A stretch of 64,000 nt of DNA from Aliidiomarina sanyensis (GCF_003987175.1 NZ_PIPM01000006.1:100534-164533); one strand, 5' to 3'. Positions 35,513-45,387 are shown, counted from the first letter of the stretch. The notes: generated by a model from the letters alone, not told the origin. Translations and numbers: made by a program.

Positions 35513-38251
35513 ATGAAAACGCACAACAACGCGTCTTTGAAAACGCCAGACTTCAAGATCAGCACACTCGCACTTGCCATTGTGGCAACGATGGGGGCGG
35601 TATCAACCTCAGCAGCAATCGCTCAAGAGGAAGAAGCGCAAGAGCAAGAGCGCTTTGAAACGATCGCCGTGACCGGTTCACGGATTGCTCGTGCCGAGGA
35701 ATCTGGTTCACCGGTTCAGGTGCTGACTGCAGATGAACTGAACATTCGAGGCGCGCTTAGCCTTGGGGAAATCTTACAAGAGCTCCCAAGCGTCGGTGCC
35801 AGCTTAAACAGCAACGGAACCGCCGGTACGTCGCACGGAACGGCCAGCTTGAACTTGCGGAACCTCGGTGAGAACCGTTCTTTGGTGCTGGTTAACGGAC
35901 AGCGTTGGGTGAACGGTGCAGGGACGCGGGGTTTCCGTGACTTCGTGGATCTCAACACCATTCCGTCCATCATGATCAACCGCGTTGAAGTGCTGCAAGA
36001 CGGTGCCACAGCAATCTATGGTGCGGATGCGATTGCTGGGGTGGTCAACATGTACACCCACCGTGATTTCGTCGGCACACAAGTGAAGGCTTACTACGGT
36101 GAAAGTTCACGGGGTGACCGTGAGTCCGTGAATTTCGACCTGCTCCACGGCACGGATATTGGCGACAGCAACTTAATGATTGCGTTGAGCTACGCGGACC
36201 AAAAGCCGATCTTCTCCCAGGACCGCTCCCTCACCGCTGTACCGCTCAATGGGCTGTCGTTCGGTACACGTGAGGGCGTGATTCGTGCCCCGCAATTACA
36301 AGATTTGTATGATTTTGACACCACGCCGGGAATTACACGCGATCCAGGCGCAGATGGCATGAACCCAGATAACTGGCGTCAAATTACAGCTGCTGATCGT
36401 TACAACCGTTGGGACAATAACTACGTGATGGGGCCATCGACGCGGACGGCATTGTTTGCGCAGTACTTGGTGCCTTACGAGCAATTCAACATGCGTGTTG
36501 AGGCGCTTTATAACCGCCGGGAGTCAGACCAACAGTTCTCGCCAGCGCCACCGGCCATTTTTGGCAACCAAGGCTTCTTTATCCCTAACAATCCAACCGT
36601 GAACCCGTTTGGCGTTGAGCTCAGCGGCAATAGCTTCCGGATTGATAACTACTTTGATGACCTCGGCCCTCGTGTGAATGCACAAACGGTTGATACGGTT
36701 CGGGTTGGCCTTGGCTTTGACGGGTACATCAATGCAGATTGGGATTGGGATGCGTTTGTCTCATATGCACGGAACCGTGCTGAGTTCGTATCGAACCATC
36801 AGATCAACTTGGATAACCTCGCACTTGGCTTGCGGGCTTGTGACACAACGGGACTATCCGGCACGATTGAGGCGGCGCAAGGCTGTGTACCGGTTAACAT
36901 CTTCAACGACCTAACCCCTGAAATGGCGGACTACATTCGATTCACCGGCCGCGATACCAACGAATCACGTCAAACCAACGCGAACTTCAACGTGACCGGT
37001 TTGCTGACTGACCTGCCAGCGGGTGAGCTGCGCATGGCGGCAGGCGTTGAGTACCGTAAAGAAGAAGGGATTGATACCCCAGACGATTTTATTAACAGCC
37101 CAGCAGAAATTGTTACGGGGAACCGGACTTCTTCTGCTCCACGGACCGGCACGCGCGGTGAATACGACCTGTATGAAGGGTATGCAGAGTTTAGTATTCC
37201 ACTGCTGGCCGACCGTCAGGGTATTGATATGCTCGAGCTGACCGCCGCAGGCCGTTATTCAAACTACAGCACTTTTGGTAGCACCTTTAACACCAAGTTC
37301 GGTCTGAACTGGCGCGTGAACGATGACATCATGTTCCGCGGTACCTTTGCCGAGGGCTTCCGTGCACCATCCGTGCTTGAGCTCTTCGAAGGTCAGCGTT
37401 CGACGTTCTCGCCGGTTGCCGACCCATGTTCAGGCGGTGCAAATTTGCCTGGTTGTACAGGCGTTCCGAGCGACTACGTACAAGGTGAAACGCAGGTTCC
37501 AACGACGGTTGGTGGTAACCAAGATCTGCAACCAGAAACCTCTGAGAATATCTCTGTTGGTTTTGTCTACACTCCAGAAGCGTTGCGTGGCTTTAGCCTG
37601 ACGTTTGACTATTACGATATTCAAATCGAGGACACCATCAGTACCTTTGGGGCGCAAAACTTAGTGAACTTGTGTGCGAACACTGGCCGTAACTGTGGCG
37701 TGATTACTCGGGCATCAAATGGTGAAATCACCAATATCAACGATGGTCCAGTTAACCTCAACAGCACCTCGGTTCGTGGGTTTGATGTGGTCAGCCGCTA
37801 CAACTTCGATACCGATATCGGTAACTGGGATGTCATGCTGAGCGTTTCGAAACTCGAAGAATTTAAAGAAACTTCAACCTTGGCCGATGGCTCAACGGTG
37901 GAAGACGATCGCACTGGTCGCGCAATCCTTCGTGCAGCTTACCCAGAGTGGCGTAGCAACTTGAACGTCCAATGGCGTCGCAACAGCTGGTATGCAAACT
38001 ACAGCTGGCGTCACATTGGTAGCACCAACGAGCTGTTCCAAGGCGAAGATCGCTCAATCGGTTCGGTGTTCTACCACAACGCAGCAGTTGCCTATGACTT
38101 CAGTAATGGGTTGACGGCACGTTTTGGGGTGAACAACATCACCGATAAGCAGCCGCCTGCGTCGCGGGTGAATATCAATATTAACTTTGATATCAACACC
38201 TATAACCCAGTAGGGCGCTTCAGCTACGTGCAATTGGTTTATAACTTCTGA
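35513..38251 (+). CDS. TonB-dependent outer-membrane receptor
   Basis: 912 residues. Signal peptide of ~42 residues ending at SAAIAQ. Plug domain with FETIAVTGSRIARAEESGSP, IRGALSLGEILQELPSVG, LNLRNLGENRSLVLVNGQRW and VLQDGATAIYGADAIAGVVN, then a 22-strand beta-barrel ending in Phe (FSYVQLVYNF), as needed for outer-membrane insertion. The large Asn/Asp-rich type with long extracellular loops and Cys pairs is common in Alteromonadales and is linked to peptide or carbohydrate uptake, not siderophores; the absence of a Fur box agrees. Followed by an N-formylglutamate amidohydrolase-family gene and a YfcC carrier, so the substrate may be an acylated amino acid or peptide (inference). Confidence 0.9.
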   Translation: MKTHNNASLKTPDFKISTLALAIVATMGAVSTSAAIAQEEEAQEQERFETIAVTGSRIARAEESGSPVQVLTADELNIRGALSLGEILQELPSVGASLNSNGTAGTSHGTASLNLRNLGENRSLVLVNGQRWVNGAGTRGFRDFVDLNTIPSIMINRVEVLQDGATAIYGADAIAGVVNMYTHRDFVGTQVKAYYGESSRGDRESVNFDLLHGTDIGDSNLMIALSYADQKPIFSQDRSLTAVPLNGLSFGTREGVIRAPQLQDLYDFDTTPGITRDPGADGMNPDNWRQITAADRYNRWDNNYVMGPSTRTALFAQYLVPYEQFNMRVEALYNRRESDQQFSPAPPAIFGNQGFFIPNNPTVNPFGVELSGNSFRIDNYFDDLGPRVNAQTVDTVRVGLGFDGYINADWDWDAFVSYARNRAEFVSNHQINLDNLALGLRACDTTGLSGTIEAAQGCVPVNIFNDLTPEMADYIRFTGRDTNESRQTNANFNVTGLLTDLPAGELRMAAGVEYRKEEGIDTPDDFINSPAEIVTGNRTSSAPRTGTRGEYDLYEGYAEFSIPLLADRQGIDMLELTAAGRYSNYSTFGSTFNTKFGLNWRVNDDIMFRGTFAEGFRAPSVLELFEGQRSTFSPVADPCSGGANLPGCTGVPSDYVQGETQVPTTVGGNQDLQPETSENISVGFVYTPEALRGFSLTFDYYDIQIEDTISTFGAQNLVNLCANTGRNCGVITRASNGEITNINDGPVNLNSTSVRGFDVVSRYNFDTDIGNWDVMLSVSKLEEFKETSTLADGSTVEDDRTGRAILRAAYPEWRSNLNVQWRRNSWYANYSWRHIGSTNELFQGEDRSIGSVFYHNAAVAYDFSNGLTARFGVNNITDKQPPASRVNININFDINTYNPVGRFSYVQLVYNF

Positions 38252-38265
38252 GTCCCGGAGAAGTG

Positions 38266-38297
38266 GTGGTCCCTGTGCATGGTGCACAGGGGCTCAC
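38266..38297 (+). other. Intercistronic hairpin
   Basis: CCCTGTGCA-TGG-TGCACAGGG (38271-38291) is a perfect 9-bp stem with a 3-nt loop, extended by partly paired flanks. No T-tract follows. It may protect the receptor mRNA 3' end and reduce expression of the two genes downstream. Confidence 0.6.
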
Positions 38298-38355
38298 CAA
38301 CGTCCAATCGTACCACCTGACATGATGTGAACGATCTGAACAGCAAGGAATTTCA

Positions 38356-39204
38356 ATGACCAATCCAGACAGTTTCCAATTATGGCAAAGCTCGCAAGGG
38401 CATCTGCCGTTGGTCTTCGATTCCCCCCACAGCAGTGCACACTTCCCGGACACGTTTCCGACTTCGGCAACGGAGAGCGAACTCAAAAGCGGATGGGATG
38501 CCTTTGTGGACGAGCTTTGGCTACCGGCGGTGGAACTAGGCGCGAGCCTGCTGGCTGCAAAATTTTCCCGGATGTATATCGATCCCAATCGTGCGGTCAC
38601 AGATATTGATCCTGAGATGTTAGCCGAGCCATGGCTCGGTGATATTCAACCGACTCAATATTCAGAGCGGGGTATGGGTTTGCTCCGTCGCTATGCACTG
38701 CCCGGAAAACCAATGTATGCGGAGCTTTTACCAATAGCTGAGGTCGAGGCACGCATTGAACGTTTTTATCTGCCGTATCATCGTTGTTTGCATGACTTGT
38801 TGGATCTGTACAGCACATACTTCAAAGGCGTGTGGCATATTGATTGCCATTCGATGAAATCCAAAGGCAACGCCATGAATATTGACGCGGGTACGGCAAG
38901 GCCCGATATTGTGCTTGGCGATGCCGATGGAACGACTGCAGACCCTGAATTCACAGCGGTGATTCAGAACGCGTTTGAAGGGCTTGGATATAAGGTGGCG
39001 GTCAATTACCCGTACAAAGGCGGTCATTGTATTCGAGCCTATGGCGATCCGCGCCGGAATCGACATAGTGTCCAAATTGAAATTAATCGCGCGCTCTATA
39101 TGAACGAAGCGGCGTTTGAGAAAAGTGATAATTTTGATGCGTTCCAACAGGATCTTCGCACAGTTGCACAGTCTGTGGCTGAATACGTGAAGTCCAAAAT
39201 TTAG
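38356..39204 (+). CDS. N-formylglutamate amidohydrolase family enzyme
   Basis: 282 residues. Family landmarks: LVFDSPHSSAHFPDTF (~18), SRMYIDPNRAVTDID, WHIDCHSMKSKGNAM (~158) with the metal-binding DCHS, and the segment GGHCIRAYGDPRRNRHSVQIEINRALYM near the end. HutG-type enzymes split N-formylglutamate into glutamate and formate, but the family also has members acting on other N-acylated amino acids. There are no hut genes nearby. Instead it stands between a TonB-dependent receptor and a YfcC carrier, suggesting a role in use of an imported N-acyl amino acid. Eight bases separate it from the YfcC ATG. Confidence 0.85.
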   Translation: MTNPDSFQLWQSSQGHLPLVFDSPHSSAHFPDTFPTSATESELKSGWDAFVDELWLPAVELGASLLAAKFSRMYIDPNRAVTDIDPEMLAEPWLGDIQPTQYSERGMGLLRRYALPGKPMYAELLPIAEVEARIERFYLPYHRCLHDLLDLYSTYFKGVWHIDCHSMKSKGNAMNIDAGTARPDIVLGDADGTTADPEFTAVIQNAFEGLGYKVAVNYPYKGGHCIRAYGDPRRNRHSVQIEINRALYMNEAAFEKSDNFDAFQQDLRTVAQSVAEYVKSKI

Positions 39205-39212
39205 AGGTTTTG

Positions 39213-40706
39213 ATGTCGCATCCAGACTCCACGGGCTCAAAGCAGCGCTCGGCGCATGAAGAAACAATTGCAGCCCGTTTGCAAAAATCAGACGATGGGG
39301 CGCCTCAAAAAGCCCTCAAAGCGAAGCACCGACAGACAGAGAAGCGTGGCAGCAACCCCATTATTGTTTTGCTCAGTATTCTATTGCTCGCTGGCGCATT
39401 GACGTACTTGGTGGGCGCTGGGCAGTTTGAGCGAGATGGCAATTTAGTCGTGCCGGGTTCGTATCAAAGCCTCGAGAAAGATAACTCCCTCACTAATTTA
39501 TTCCGCTTCCGGGATGATCCCGAGGTGGCCCAGCCGGTCAGCCTCGTGCAGTTGGCACTCGCGATTCCACAAGGTTTAGAACGTGGTGCAAATCTAATTT
39601 TTATGGTCCTCATTATTGGCGGGATGTTTGGGATTCTGACCAAGGCAGGAGCTGTGCATGCGGGCCTTGAGCGCTTACTCGGTGCGGTACGCGGAAATGT
39701 GTACGTTCTCGTTCCCTCATTAATGTTTGTGTTTGCCGCCGGCAGTACCTTCCTAGGACTTGCGTCTGAATACCTTCTGGTGATCCCGCTCATGGTGGAG
39801 ATGGCCCGTCGACTGGGCATGTCCCGGCTGATGGGATTGGCCATACTGACTATTCCGGTGAAAGCAGGATTCCTTGCTTCGGTCACGAATCCTGTCGCAC
39901 TGACGGTGGCACAGCCGCTGGTGGATGTTCCCGTGTTCAGTGGGATCAGTATGCGCTTGGTCGCGTTTTTCGTGTTCACGATTGTGGGGATTATCTTCAT
40001 GATGGTGATGATCAAGCGCGAAGGCTTTGATCCCAATGCAGAGATTGAATTTGATACGTCGCGTTTGAGTTTAAGGCACGCAGCGATGCTCGTGGTGTTA
40101 TGTCTTGGGATTGCTCTCTTGGTGTATGCATCGACGTCTTGGGGCTGGCGCAACCAGCAATTGACCGCTTACTACATTGGGCTCGCGGTGGTGCTTGCAT
40201 CGATAAGCGGGCTGGGGGCGAGTGGAGCTGCGGATGCCTTCGTCGAAGGGATGCGCAAGATCTTGCTCGCTGCCATTTTGATTGGTGTGGCCTTTGCAAT
40301 AGCGGTTACGCTGCAAAATGGTCAAATCATGGATACGGTGATTTTTCGACTCACCGGTTTGGTGGGAGAGGATAATCAATTGCTTGCCGTGCAAGGCATG
40401 TTTGTGTCGCAGTTGATGCTGGACTTCATGATTCCCTCAACCTCAGGTCAGGCGGCGGTCAGCATGCCGATTTTGGGGCCAATTGGACAGTTGGTTGGTC
40501 TTACGCCGAATACCACGGTTCTCGCGTTCCTATTTGGTAACGGCATTGGCACCATTTTCACCCCAACCTCAGGAACCTTGTTAGCGTATCTCGCGACTGC
40601 GCAGGTGCCATGGTCGACGTGGGCACGTTTCGTGATGCCGTTGGTGGGGATTTATATCGTATGTTGCGTCGTGTTGCTTTCCATCGCCGTGCTGGTGGGG
40701 TACTAA
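39213..40706 (+). CDS. YfcC/DcuC-like inner-membrane carrier
   Basis: 497 residues from the ATG at 39213 behind GAGG. A hydrophilic N-terminus of ~45 residues precedes 11-12 transmembrane helices. YfcC/AbgT-like ion transporter landmarks: LNGKSIPQ-free but typical PQGLERGANLIFMVLIIGGMFG, FLGLASEYLLVIPLM, PVKAGFLASVTNPVALTVAQ and DFMIPSTSGQAAVSMPI. Members carry C4-dicarboxylates, arginine/ornithine or aminobenzoyl-glutamate-like substrates. Here the carrier likely takes up the product or substrate of the neighbouring amidohydrolase. The TAA stop is one base away from the CCCAACGC of a REP. Confidence 0.83.
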   Translation: MSHPDSTGSKQRSAHEETIAARLQKSDDGAPQKALKAKHRQTEKRGSNPIIVLLSILLLAGALTYLVGAGQFERDGNLVVPGSYQSLEKDNSLTNLFRFRDDPEVAQPVSLVQLALAIPQGLERGANLIFMVLIIGGMFGILTKAGAVHAGLERLLGAVRGNVYVLVPSLMFVFAAGSTFLGLASEYLLVIPLMVEMARRLGMSRLMGLAILTIPVKAGFLASVTNPVALTVAQPLVDVPVFSGISMRLVAFFVFTIVGIIFMMVMIKREGFDPNAEIEFDTSRLSLRHAAMLVVLCLGIALLVYASTSWGWRNQQLTAYYIGLAVVLASISGLGASGAADAFVEGMRKILLAAILIGVAFAIAVTLQNGQIMDTVIFRLTGLVGEDNQLLAVQGMFVSQLMLDFMIPSTSGQAAVSMPILGPIGQLVGLTPNTTVLAFLFGNGIGTIFTPTSGTLLAYLATAQVPWSTWARFVMPLVGIYIVCCVVLLSIAVLVGY

Positions 40707-41253
40707 CCCAACGCAATGCGTTGGGCCCCAACCCGATAAAACACATATACCTGGGACCCAACGCATTGCGTTGGCTACATCCATCGTACCGCCCCGTCAT
40801 CCGCGATCATATCGGCCCCGTAGCCAACGCACCGCGTTGGGCCCCAACCCGATAAAACGCATATACCCCGCACCCAACGCATTGCGTTGGTTACATCCAT
40901 GGTATCGCCCGGTCATCCGCGATCATATCGGCCCCGGGCCCAACGCATTGCGTTGGTTACATCCATCGTACCGCCCGGTCATCCGCGATCATATCGGCCC
41001 CGGACCCAACGCATTGCGTTGGTTACATCCATTACGTCGTAGCCAACGCACCGCGTTGGGCCCCAACCCGATAAAACGCATATACCCCACATCCAACGCA
41101 TTGCGTTGGTTACATCCATCGTATCGCCCGGTCATCCGCGATCATATCGGCCCCGCACCCAACGCATTGCGTTGGTTACATCCATTGCGTCGTAGCCAAC
41201 GCACCGCGTTGGGCCCCAACCCGATAAAACGCATATACCCCACATCCATCAAC
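40703..41253. repeat. REP array F
   Basis: Same two linkers as array D, with 66-bp steps (ACAT at 40893, 40959, 41025) and inverted pairs joined by CCCCAACCCGATAAAACGCA-TATACCCC. The following 130 bp (41254-41384) are AT-rich and should contain the promoter of the next gene; no clear hexamers stand out. Confidence 0.92.
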
Positions 41254-41384
41254 ATTTGTTTACATTTCTAAAGGTGATGTTTTCGTCGAAATTGTTAAGA
41301 TGGTGTTTCGATTAGTAAGTACGAATAGCATGTAGCAACGATCAAGATGTTGGGTGTGTGTTCGTCAAGCGTTAGGAAACACAC

Positions 41385-44300
41385 ATGCAAGATCCGAAAC
41401 ATCCTCAATTCTCTGCCCTAAAACTAACAAGCTGCCTCCTTGGCGCACTCGTACTCTCCGCCTGTGGTGGCGGCTCATCGGATGGTGGGGATTCTGGCGG
41501 TGGCAACGGCGGGGGCGGAGGCGGCACGACAACCACGTTTACTGTATCCACGAGTACGAATGAGGGAATCACCCTCGCACCCACTTCCGCTCAAGTTCCC
41601 CAAGGTCAAACGACGGCATTTGATGTCCAAGTCTCGGGCGGCTTTGAGTTGAGCACAATCGAAGGATGTAACGGAAGTTACAGCGATGGGGTTTACACAA
41701 CGGGCCCGATTAATAGCCCGTGTACCGTCTCTGCGACAGCACGTGTCGCACAGCTCACCATTCGCAGCAGCATCAATCCAGAAGCGGGGAGCATCAACCC
41801 CAGCAGCAATAGCATTGAGAGCGGCCAAACGACTCAGTTCACCGCGGAGCTTAATGAGTTTTATAGCATCACCGAGATCACCGGCTGTGCCACCGAAGAG
41901 CCGGAAGATCTTGGCGATCGGCGTTTCCGGATTCGTACCCAACCCCTGTTCGCCGCCTGTACTGTGCAGGTCCAAGCAGATCTGCCCGGTAATGATGTGT
42001 TCTATACTGCGAGCGTCATCGTTCATGGCGGAGGTTCGGTGGATGCAGAAGAAAAGCAGGCCAACTTCCAAGAAACACTCGCGTTCGAGTTTACTCCCGA
42101 CGAAGGGTATGAATTAGTCGGAGTCTCCGGATGTGGCGGCAGCCTCGATGGACTGACATTCACCACTGCGCCCATGACCGAAGACTGCGGCATTCAGGCG
42201 CAGTTTATTGATGATAGCCTCGTTTATTTTGAAGATGACAATCTGCGAAATTCCGTGCGAAGTGCACTCAATATTACCCCAGTGAGCGTTACACGCGAGC
42301 AAATGGCGAATTTGACGCAACTCAACGCCAATGGACGGAACATTACCTCACTGGTGGGCCTTGAACATGCGGTGAATTTGCACACCCTGCAGCTCAACAA
42401 TAACCGCGACTTGAGTGATATTTCGCCGTTGCATGGTCTGCCTCTTGAGACGGTTCTACTCGATCGCACCGCTGTTTCTCGGATTGATGCATTGTTTGGG
42501 GCGCCCCTTGAGCGCCTGCACATTGAGGAATCCAATGTTGAGCGTTTAGACGGAATTGAGTCGTTCTCAGATATGATTGATCTGCGCTTCTCGTTCACAA
42601 CGATTTCCGATATTTCAGGCCTTGCGAGTTTGGCCTCACTGAATGTGGCCAATCTGCAATCGACTCGGGTAACCGATTTACGCCCATTACTCGAAAGCGG
42701 CCTTGGACAGGATAGCATCGCCTATTACTCTGGATGCGTTTCGTCGACGCAAGCGATTAGCCGACGTGTAGACGAGACCCTTGCAGAACGCGGGGTGATG
42801 ACCTACTTGCCCGATTTCACGACGCGTCAAGACTGCCCGGAAGATCAAGGGCCAATTGCGGATATCGTGATGGACTTCAATGACGCGGGGAATATTGTCG
42901 CACAGTGGAATATTACGAACTTGGTGAGTCCAGAAGACGCCACCTGTGAGTTACACATCAACCTGCAACGCCAAACAACACGGGTACCTCATGCGGTAGT
43001 AGAATCGTGTCCTGCATCGGGTGAACTCGAGTTAGAAACATTCTTCGACCACGCCCGGGTGAGTTTGGTGGTGGATGATGGGTTGCATGCGCCGGTGCGC
43101 GTGAATACTCCGCAAGCACTGAATCCAAATCGTGATCGCGCCTTGTTCTTGGCCAACGCGGACTGGGGACAAGCTGTGCTGAAGCGCAACCCATATTTGG
43201 TTCCTAACCGCGCCGCCATGTATCGGGTGGAGTTACTGAGTGAAACGGGCGTCACGCCACCGGATGTGACGCTCCGCTTAAGTGGTGTGAATGGCACGCA
43301 AACCCTCACCATGAATAAGCCGTCGAGCTTGGGCAGCACGCCGAACTACATTTCGCTCAACCAAAGTTATCATGTGGAAGTGCCCGCAGCGCAGATGCAA
43401 GACGGACTACAAATCCGAGTTGAGGTGGGAGGGGAGACTCTCTACGAACACACGCCCACGTTTGTTGAGCCAATTCCGCTCTATATTACGGCCGTGCCCA
43501 TGGTGATTGGTGGCACCGCTCCAAATATGCCAAGCGAAGCATGGATGCGCGATATGCTAGAAAGCCATTGGCCGCTCAGTGAGGTGAATATTCGAGTGCG
43601 AGCGCCGTATAATGTTCCCGCCAACGCCAATGTGAAAGACTTGCGAGACCTCTTAATCGTGCTGCGTGATTTGCGCAATGCTGAGGGAGCACAAGAGCAC
43701 TATCACGGGTTCTTTAATCGTAACGCGATCGAGGATAAGCGTTATGCAGGTATGGCGTATCGTCCGGGGACTTCTGGTGTAACCTGGGATCAGCAGGACT
43801 CCGATACCTTCAGTCATGAACTGGGGCATAACTTCTCAATTGGCCATATCAACTGTGGTGGGCCGGAGGGTGTGGAGAACGATTTCCCCTATGATCCGAA
43901 TCAGTTGGGCAGTGTTGGTGTTGGTCTCGATAACAACATTGTCTTTAATCCGACGAATACCACCGATTTGATGAGTTATTGTCACCCGCGGCACATCTCA
44001 GATTGGGTCTACGAGAAAGCCATGGATTACCTGCGTCGAACGCCTTCGCTGCCGTTTACCGGAACGGCTGTTGCCGAAGTAACCCAGGATATGTCGAGCT
44101 TGGCTTCAAGCCCAACGGTGTTGGAAATCAATGGCGTGATTGAGCCTTTGGGGCGCACTCGAATTGTAAGTAAAAACGAAATTTCGGCGCGCGATATTAC
44201 ATTTGGCTCAAGTGCATTTATGCTTGAAATTGAGGATTCGCAAGGCGCCTTGCATTATGCCTCGGTCGCAATGCTCGCGGATTCCTATTCCGATGGTAGC

Positions 44301-44408
44301 CAAGGGGGAATCTTCTCCGCCTTCACTGAGGTTCGGGATATTGTGCGCCTGCGCATTTTGCGCAACGATACCGAGCTGCTGGCCGTCGATATGCAACCCA
44401 CGAGGTAG
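41385..44408 (+). CDS. Large lipoprotein with LRR and zinc metallopeptidase domains
   Basis: 1007 residues. Lipoprotein signal with the lipid Cys at residue 27 (LVLSAC), then a Gly/Ser-rich linker. Residues ~48-275 hold three ~75-residue beta-type repeats, each with a GxxGxxxxGC-like turn and a paired Cys. Residues ~281-450 are an internalin-like leucine-rich repeat region starting FEDDNLRNSVRSAL. The C-terminal half carries HELGHNFSIGH (811-821), the HExxHxxGxxH zinc site of metzincins, and DLMSYCHPRHISDWVYEKAM, as in M66-like peptidases. A cell-surface protease that recognises a protein partner through its LRRs is the natural reading. The TAG stop is a REP foot. Substrate unknown. Confidence 0.82.
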   Translation: MQDPKHPQFSALKLTSCLLGALVLSACGGGSSDGGDSGGGNGGGGGGTTTTFTVSTSTNEGITLAPTSAQVPQGQTTAFDVQVSGGFELSTIEGCNGSYSDGVYTTGPINSPCTVSATARVAQLTIRSSINPEAGSINPSSNSIESGQTTQFTAELNEFYSITEITGCATEEPEDLGDRRFRIRTQPLFAACTVQVQADLPGNDVFYTASVIVHGGGSVDAEEKQANFQETLAFEFTPDEGYELVGVSGCGGSLDGLTFTTAPMTEDCGIQAQFIDDSLVYFEDDNLRNSVRSALNITPVSVTREQMANLTQLNANGRNITSLVGLEHAVNLHTLQLNNNRDLSDISPLHGLPLETVLLDRTAVSRIDALFGAPLERLHIEESNVERLDGIESFSDMIDLRFSFTTISDISGLASLASLNVANLQSTRVTDLRPLLESGLGQDSIAYYSGCVSSTQAISRRVDETLAERGVMTYLPDFTTRQDCPEDQGPIADIVMDFNDAGNIVAQWNITNLVSPEDATCELHINLQRQTTRVPHAVVESCPASGELELETFFDHARVSLVVDDGLHAPVRVNTPQALNPNRDRALFLANADWGQAVLKRNPYLVPNRAAMYRVELLSETGVTPPDVTLRLSGVNGTQTLTMNKPSSLGSTPNYISLNQSYHVEVPAAQMQDGLQIRVEVGGETLYEHTPTFVEPIPLYITAVPMVIGGTAPNMPSEAWMRDMLESHWPLSEVNIRVRAPYNVPANANVKDLRDLLIVLRDLRNAEGAQEHYHGFFNRNAIEDKRYAGMAYRPGTSGVTWDQQDSDTFSHELGHNFSIGHINCGGPEGVENDFPYDPNQLGSVGVGLDNNIVFNPTNTTDLMSYCHPRHISDWVYEKAMDYLRRTPSLPFTGTAVAEVTQDMSSLASSPTVLEINGVIEPLGRTRIVSKNEISARDITFGSSAFMLEIEDSQGALHYASVAMLADSYSDGSQGGIFSAFTEVRDIVRLRILRNDTELLAVDMQPTR

Positions 44409-44515
44409 CCAACGCACAGCGTTGGGCCTAGATATGTAACCAACGCACCGTTACGGAACATGCGTTGGTTACATCAAGCAAAACGTAGCCAACGCACAGC
44501 GTTGGGGCCCAGACA
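44405..44515. repeat. REP cluster
   Basis: Three REPs (short, long-loop with CCGTTACGG, short) between the peptidase gene and the next lipoprotein gene. Confidence 0.85.
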
Positions 44516-44531
44516 CAAAAGGACGAAAACT

Positions 44532-45176
44532 ATGCATCACACACAACGCGTCGTCTTCGCTGCAATGCTCGGTGCTGCACTGACACTCACCGCCTGCGGC
44601 CCGAGCCAAACCCGCTCGGAAGGCAACGGTGCAACCTGGCTCGAAGAAGCCCAAAGCATGGTGATCTCAGGGAAGATTGATGAAAGTGGCGTCCACATTC
44701 GTCAGGTCATTCCCCAACGTACGCCGGCGCGGGCGAGCACAGGGCCGTATACAATGGCCACGCAAACCAGCGATGGGGTCCGTAATCAATACACCTTTGA
44801 CGTGCAGCAAATGTCGCGGGGCACCGATAAGCTCTTTGAGATCAGCATCCCCATGAAGGACATCTACAGCTTGCGGATTTTCTACGGGCCGGATCTGATT
44901 TTTGAAACCACACAGCATACGTTCCCAGACTTTGAAGATGAGCTTCTGCGAGAATTGACGGCAACCCAAACCAACGGGCAGGTGTGTTTTGAGTGGCCTG
45001 CAGATACCTTCCCACATGCCGCGTTCGCTTGGCGCTACGAAGACCAGCAACGGCATTTACTCTTTGCCGATGCAGCAGACTCAGAAGCCTGTGCGCCGAT
45101 AGACGACATGCCCGCGGGCGCGCGATTTGTCGTGACCCTACGCAACCACCTCGTCGTCCGACAAGCGATGTTGTAA
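44532..45176 (+). CDS. Small lipoprotein, function unknown
   Basis: 214 residues from the ATG at 44532 behind AAGGAC; the frame extending up to 44460 is REP-coded. Signal peptide with LTAC lipobox (Cys ~20). The body is mixed, with two Cys (CFEWPADTF and EACAPIDDM) that may form a disulfide and a C-terminal beta-like segment. I do not recognise a family. It lies in the same direction after the LRR-metallopeptidase gene, so a role with that protein, such as inhibitor or partner, is possible but only by position. The TAA stop is the foot of a REP. Confidence 0.7.
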   Translation: MHHTQRVVFAAMLGAALTLTACGPSQTRSEGNGATWLEEAQSMVISGKIDESGVHIRQVIPQRTPARASTGPYTMATQTSDGVRNQYTFDVQQMSRGTDKLFEISIPMKDIYSLRIFYGPDLIFETTQHTFPDFEDELLRELTATQTNGQVCFEWPADTFPHAAFAWRYEDQQRHLLFADAADSEACAPIDDMPAGARFVVTLRNHLVVRQAML

Positions 45177-45355
45177 CCAACGCATGTTCCGTAACGGCGC
45201 GTTGGGCCACGGCCAGATAGAACACATATAACCCGCACCCAACGCATTGCGTTGGCTACATCCATTACGTCGTAGCCAACGCACCGCGTTGGGCCACGGC
45301 CCGATCAAACACATATACCTCGGACCCAACGCATGTTCCGTAACGGCGCGTTGGT
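45173..45355. repeat. REP/BIME cluster
   Basis: Four REPs, two of them long-loop forms, with the array F/G linkers (CCACGGCCCGATCAAACACA-TATACC). Located between the lipoprotein gene and the toxin-antitoxin promoter. Confidence 0.85.
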
Positions 45356-45387
45356 CAAATCCTTTGCACGAACATTAAATATGACCT

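Noticed and set aside
39464..40153. 229-codon antisense frame opposite the YfcC gene, and 198 codons at 41475-42071 opposite the LRR peptidase
   Set aside because: Shadow frames of real genes with biased codon use; no ribosome binding site and composition unlike a protein.
40771..41271. Open frames across arrays D, F, G and E (for example 40771-41271, 47148-47531, 34780-35389, 30028-30516)
   Set aside because: Same reason: repeat-coded, present in many frames and locations, no support from any protein family.
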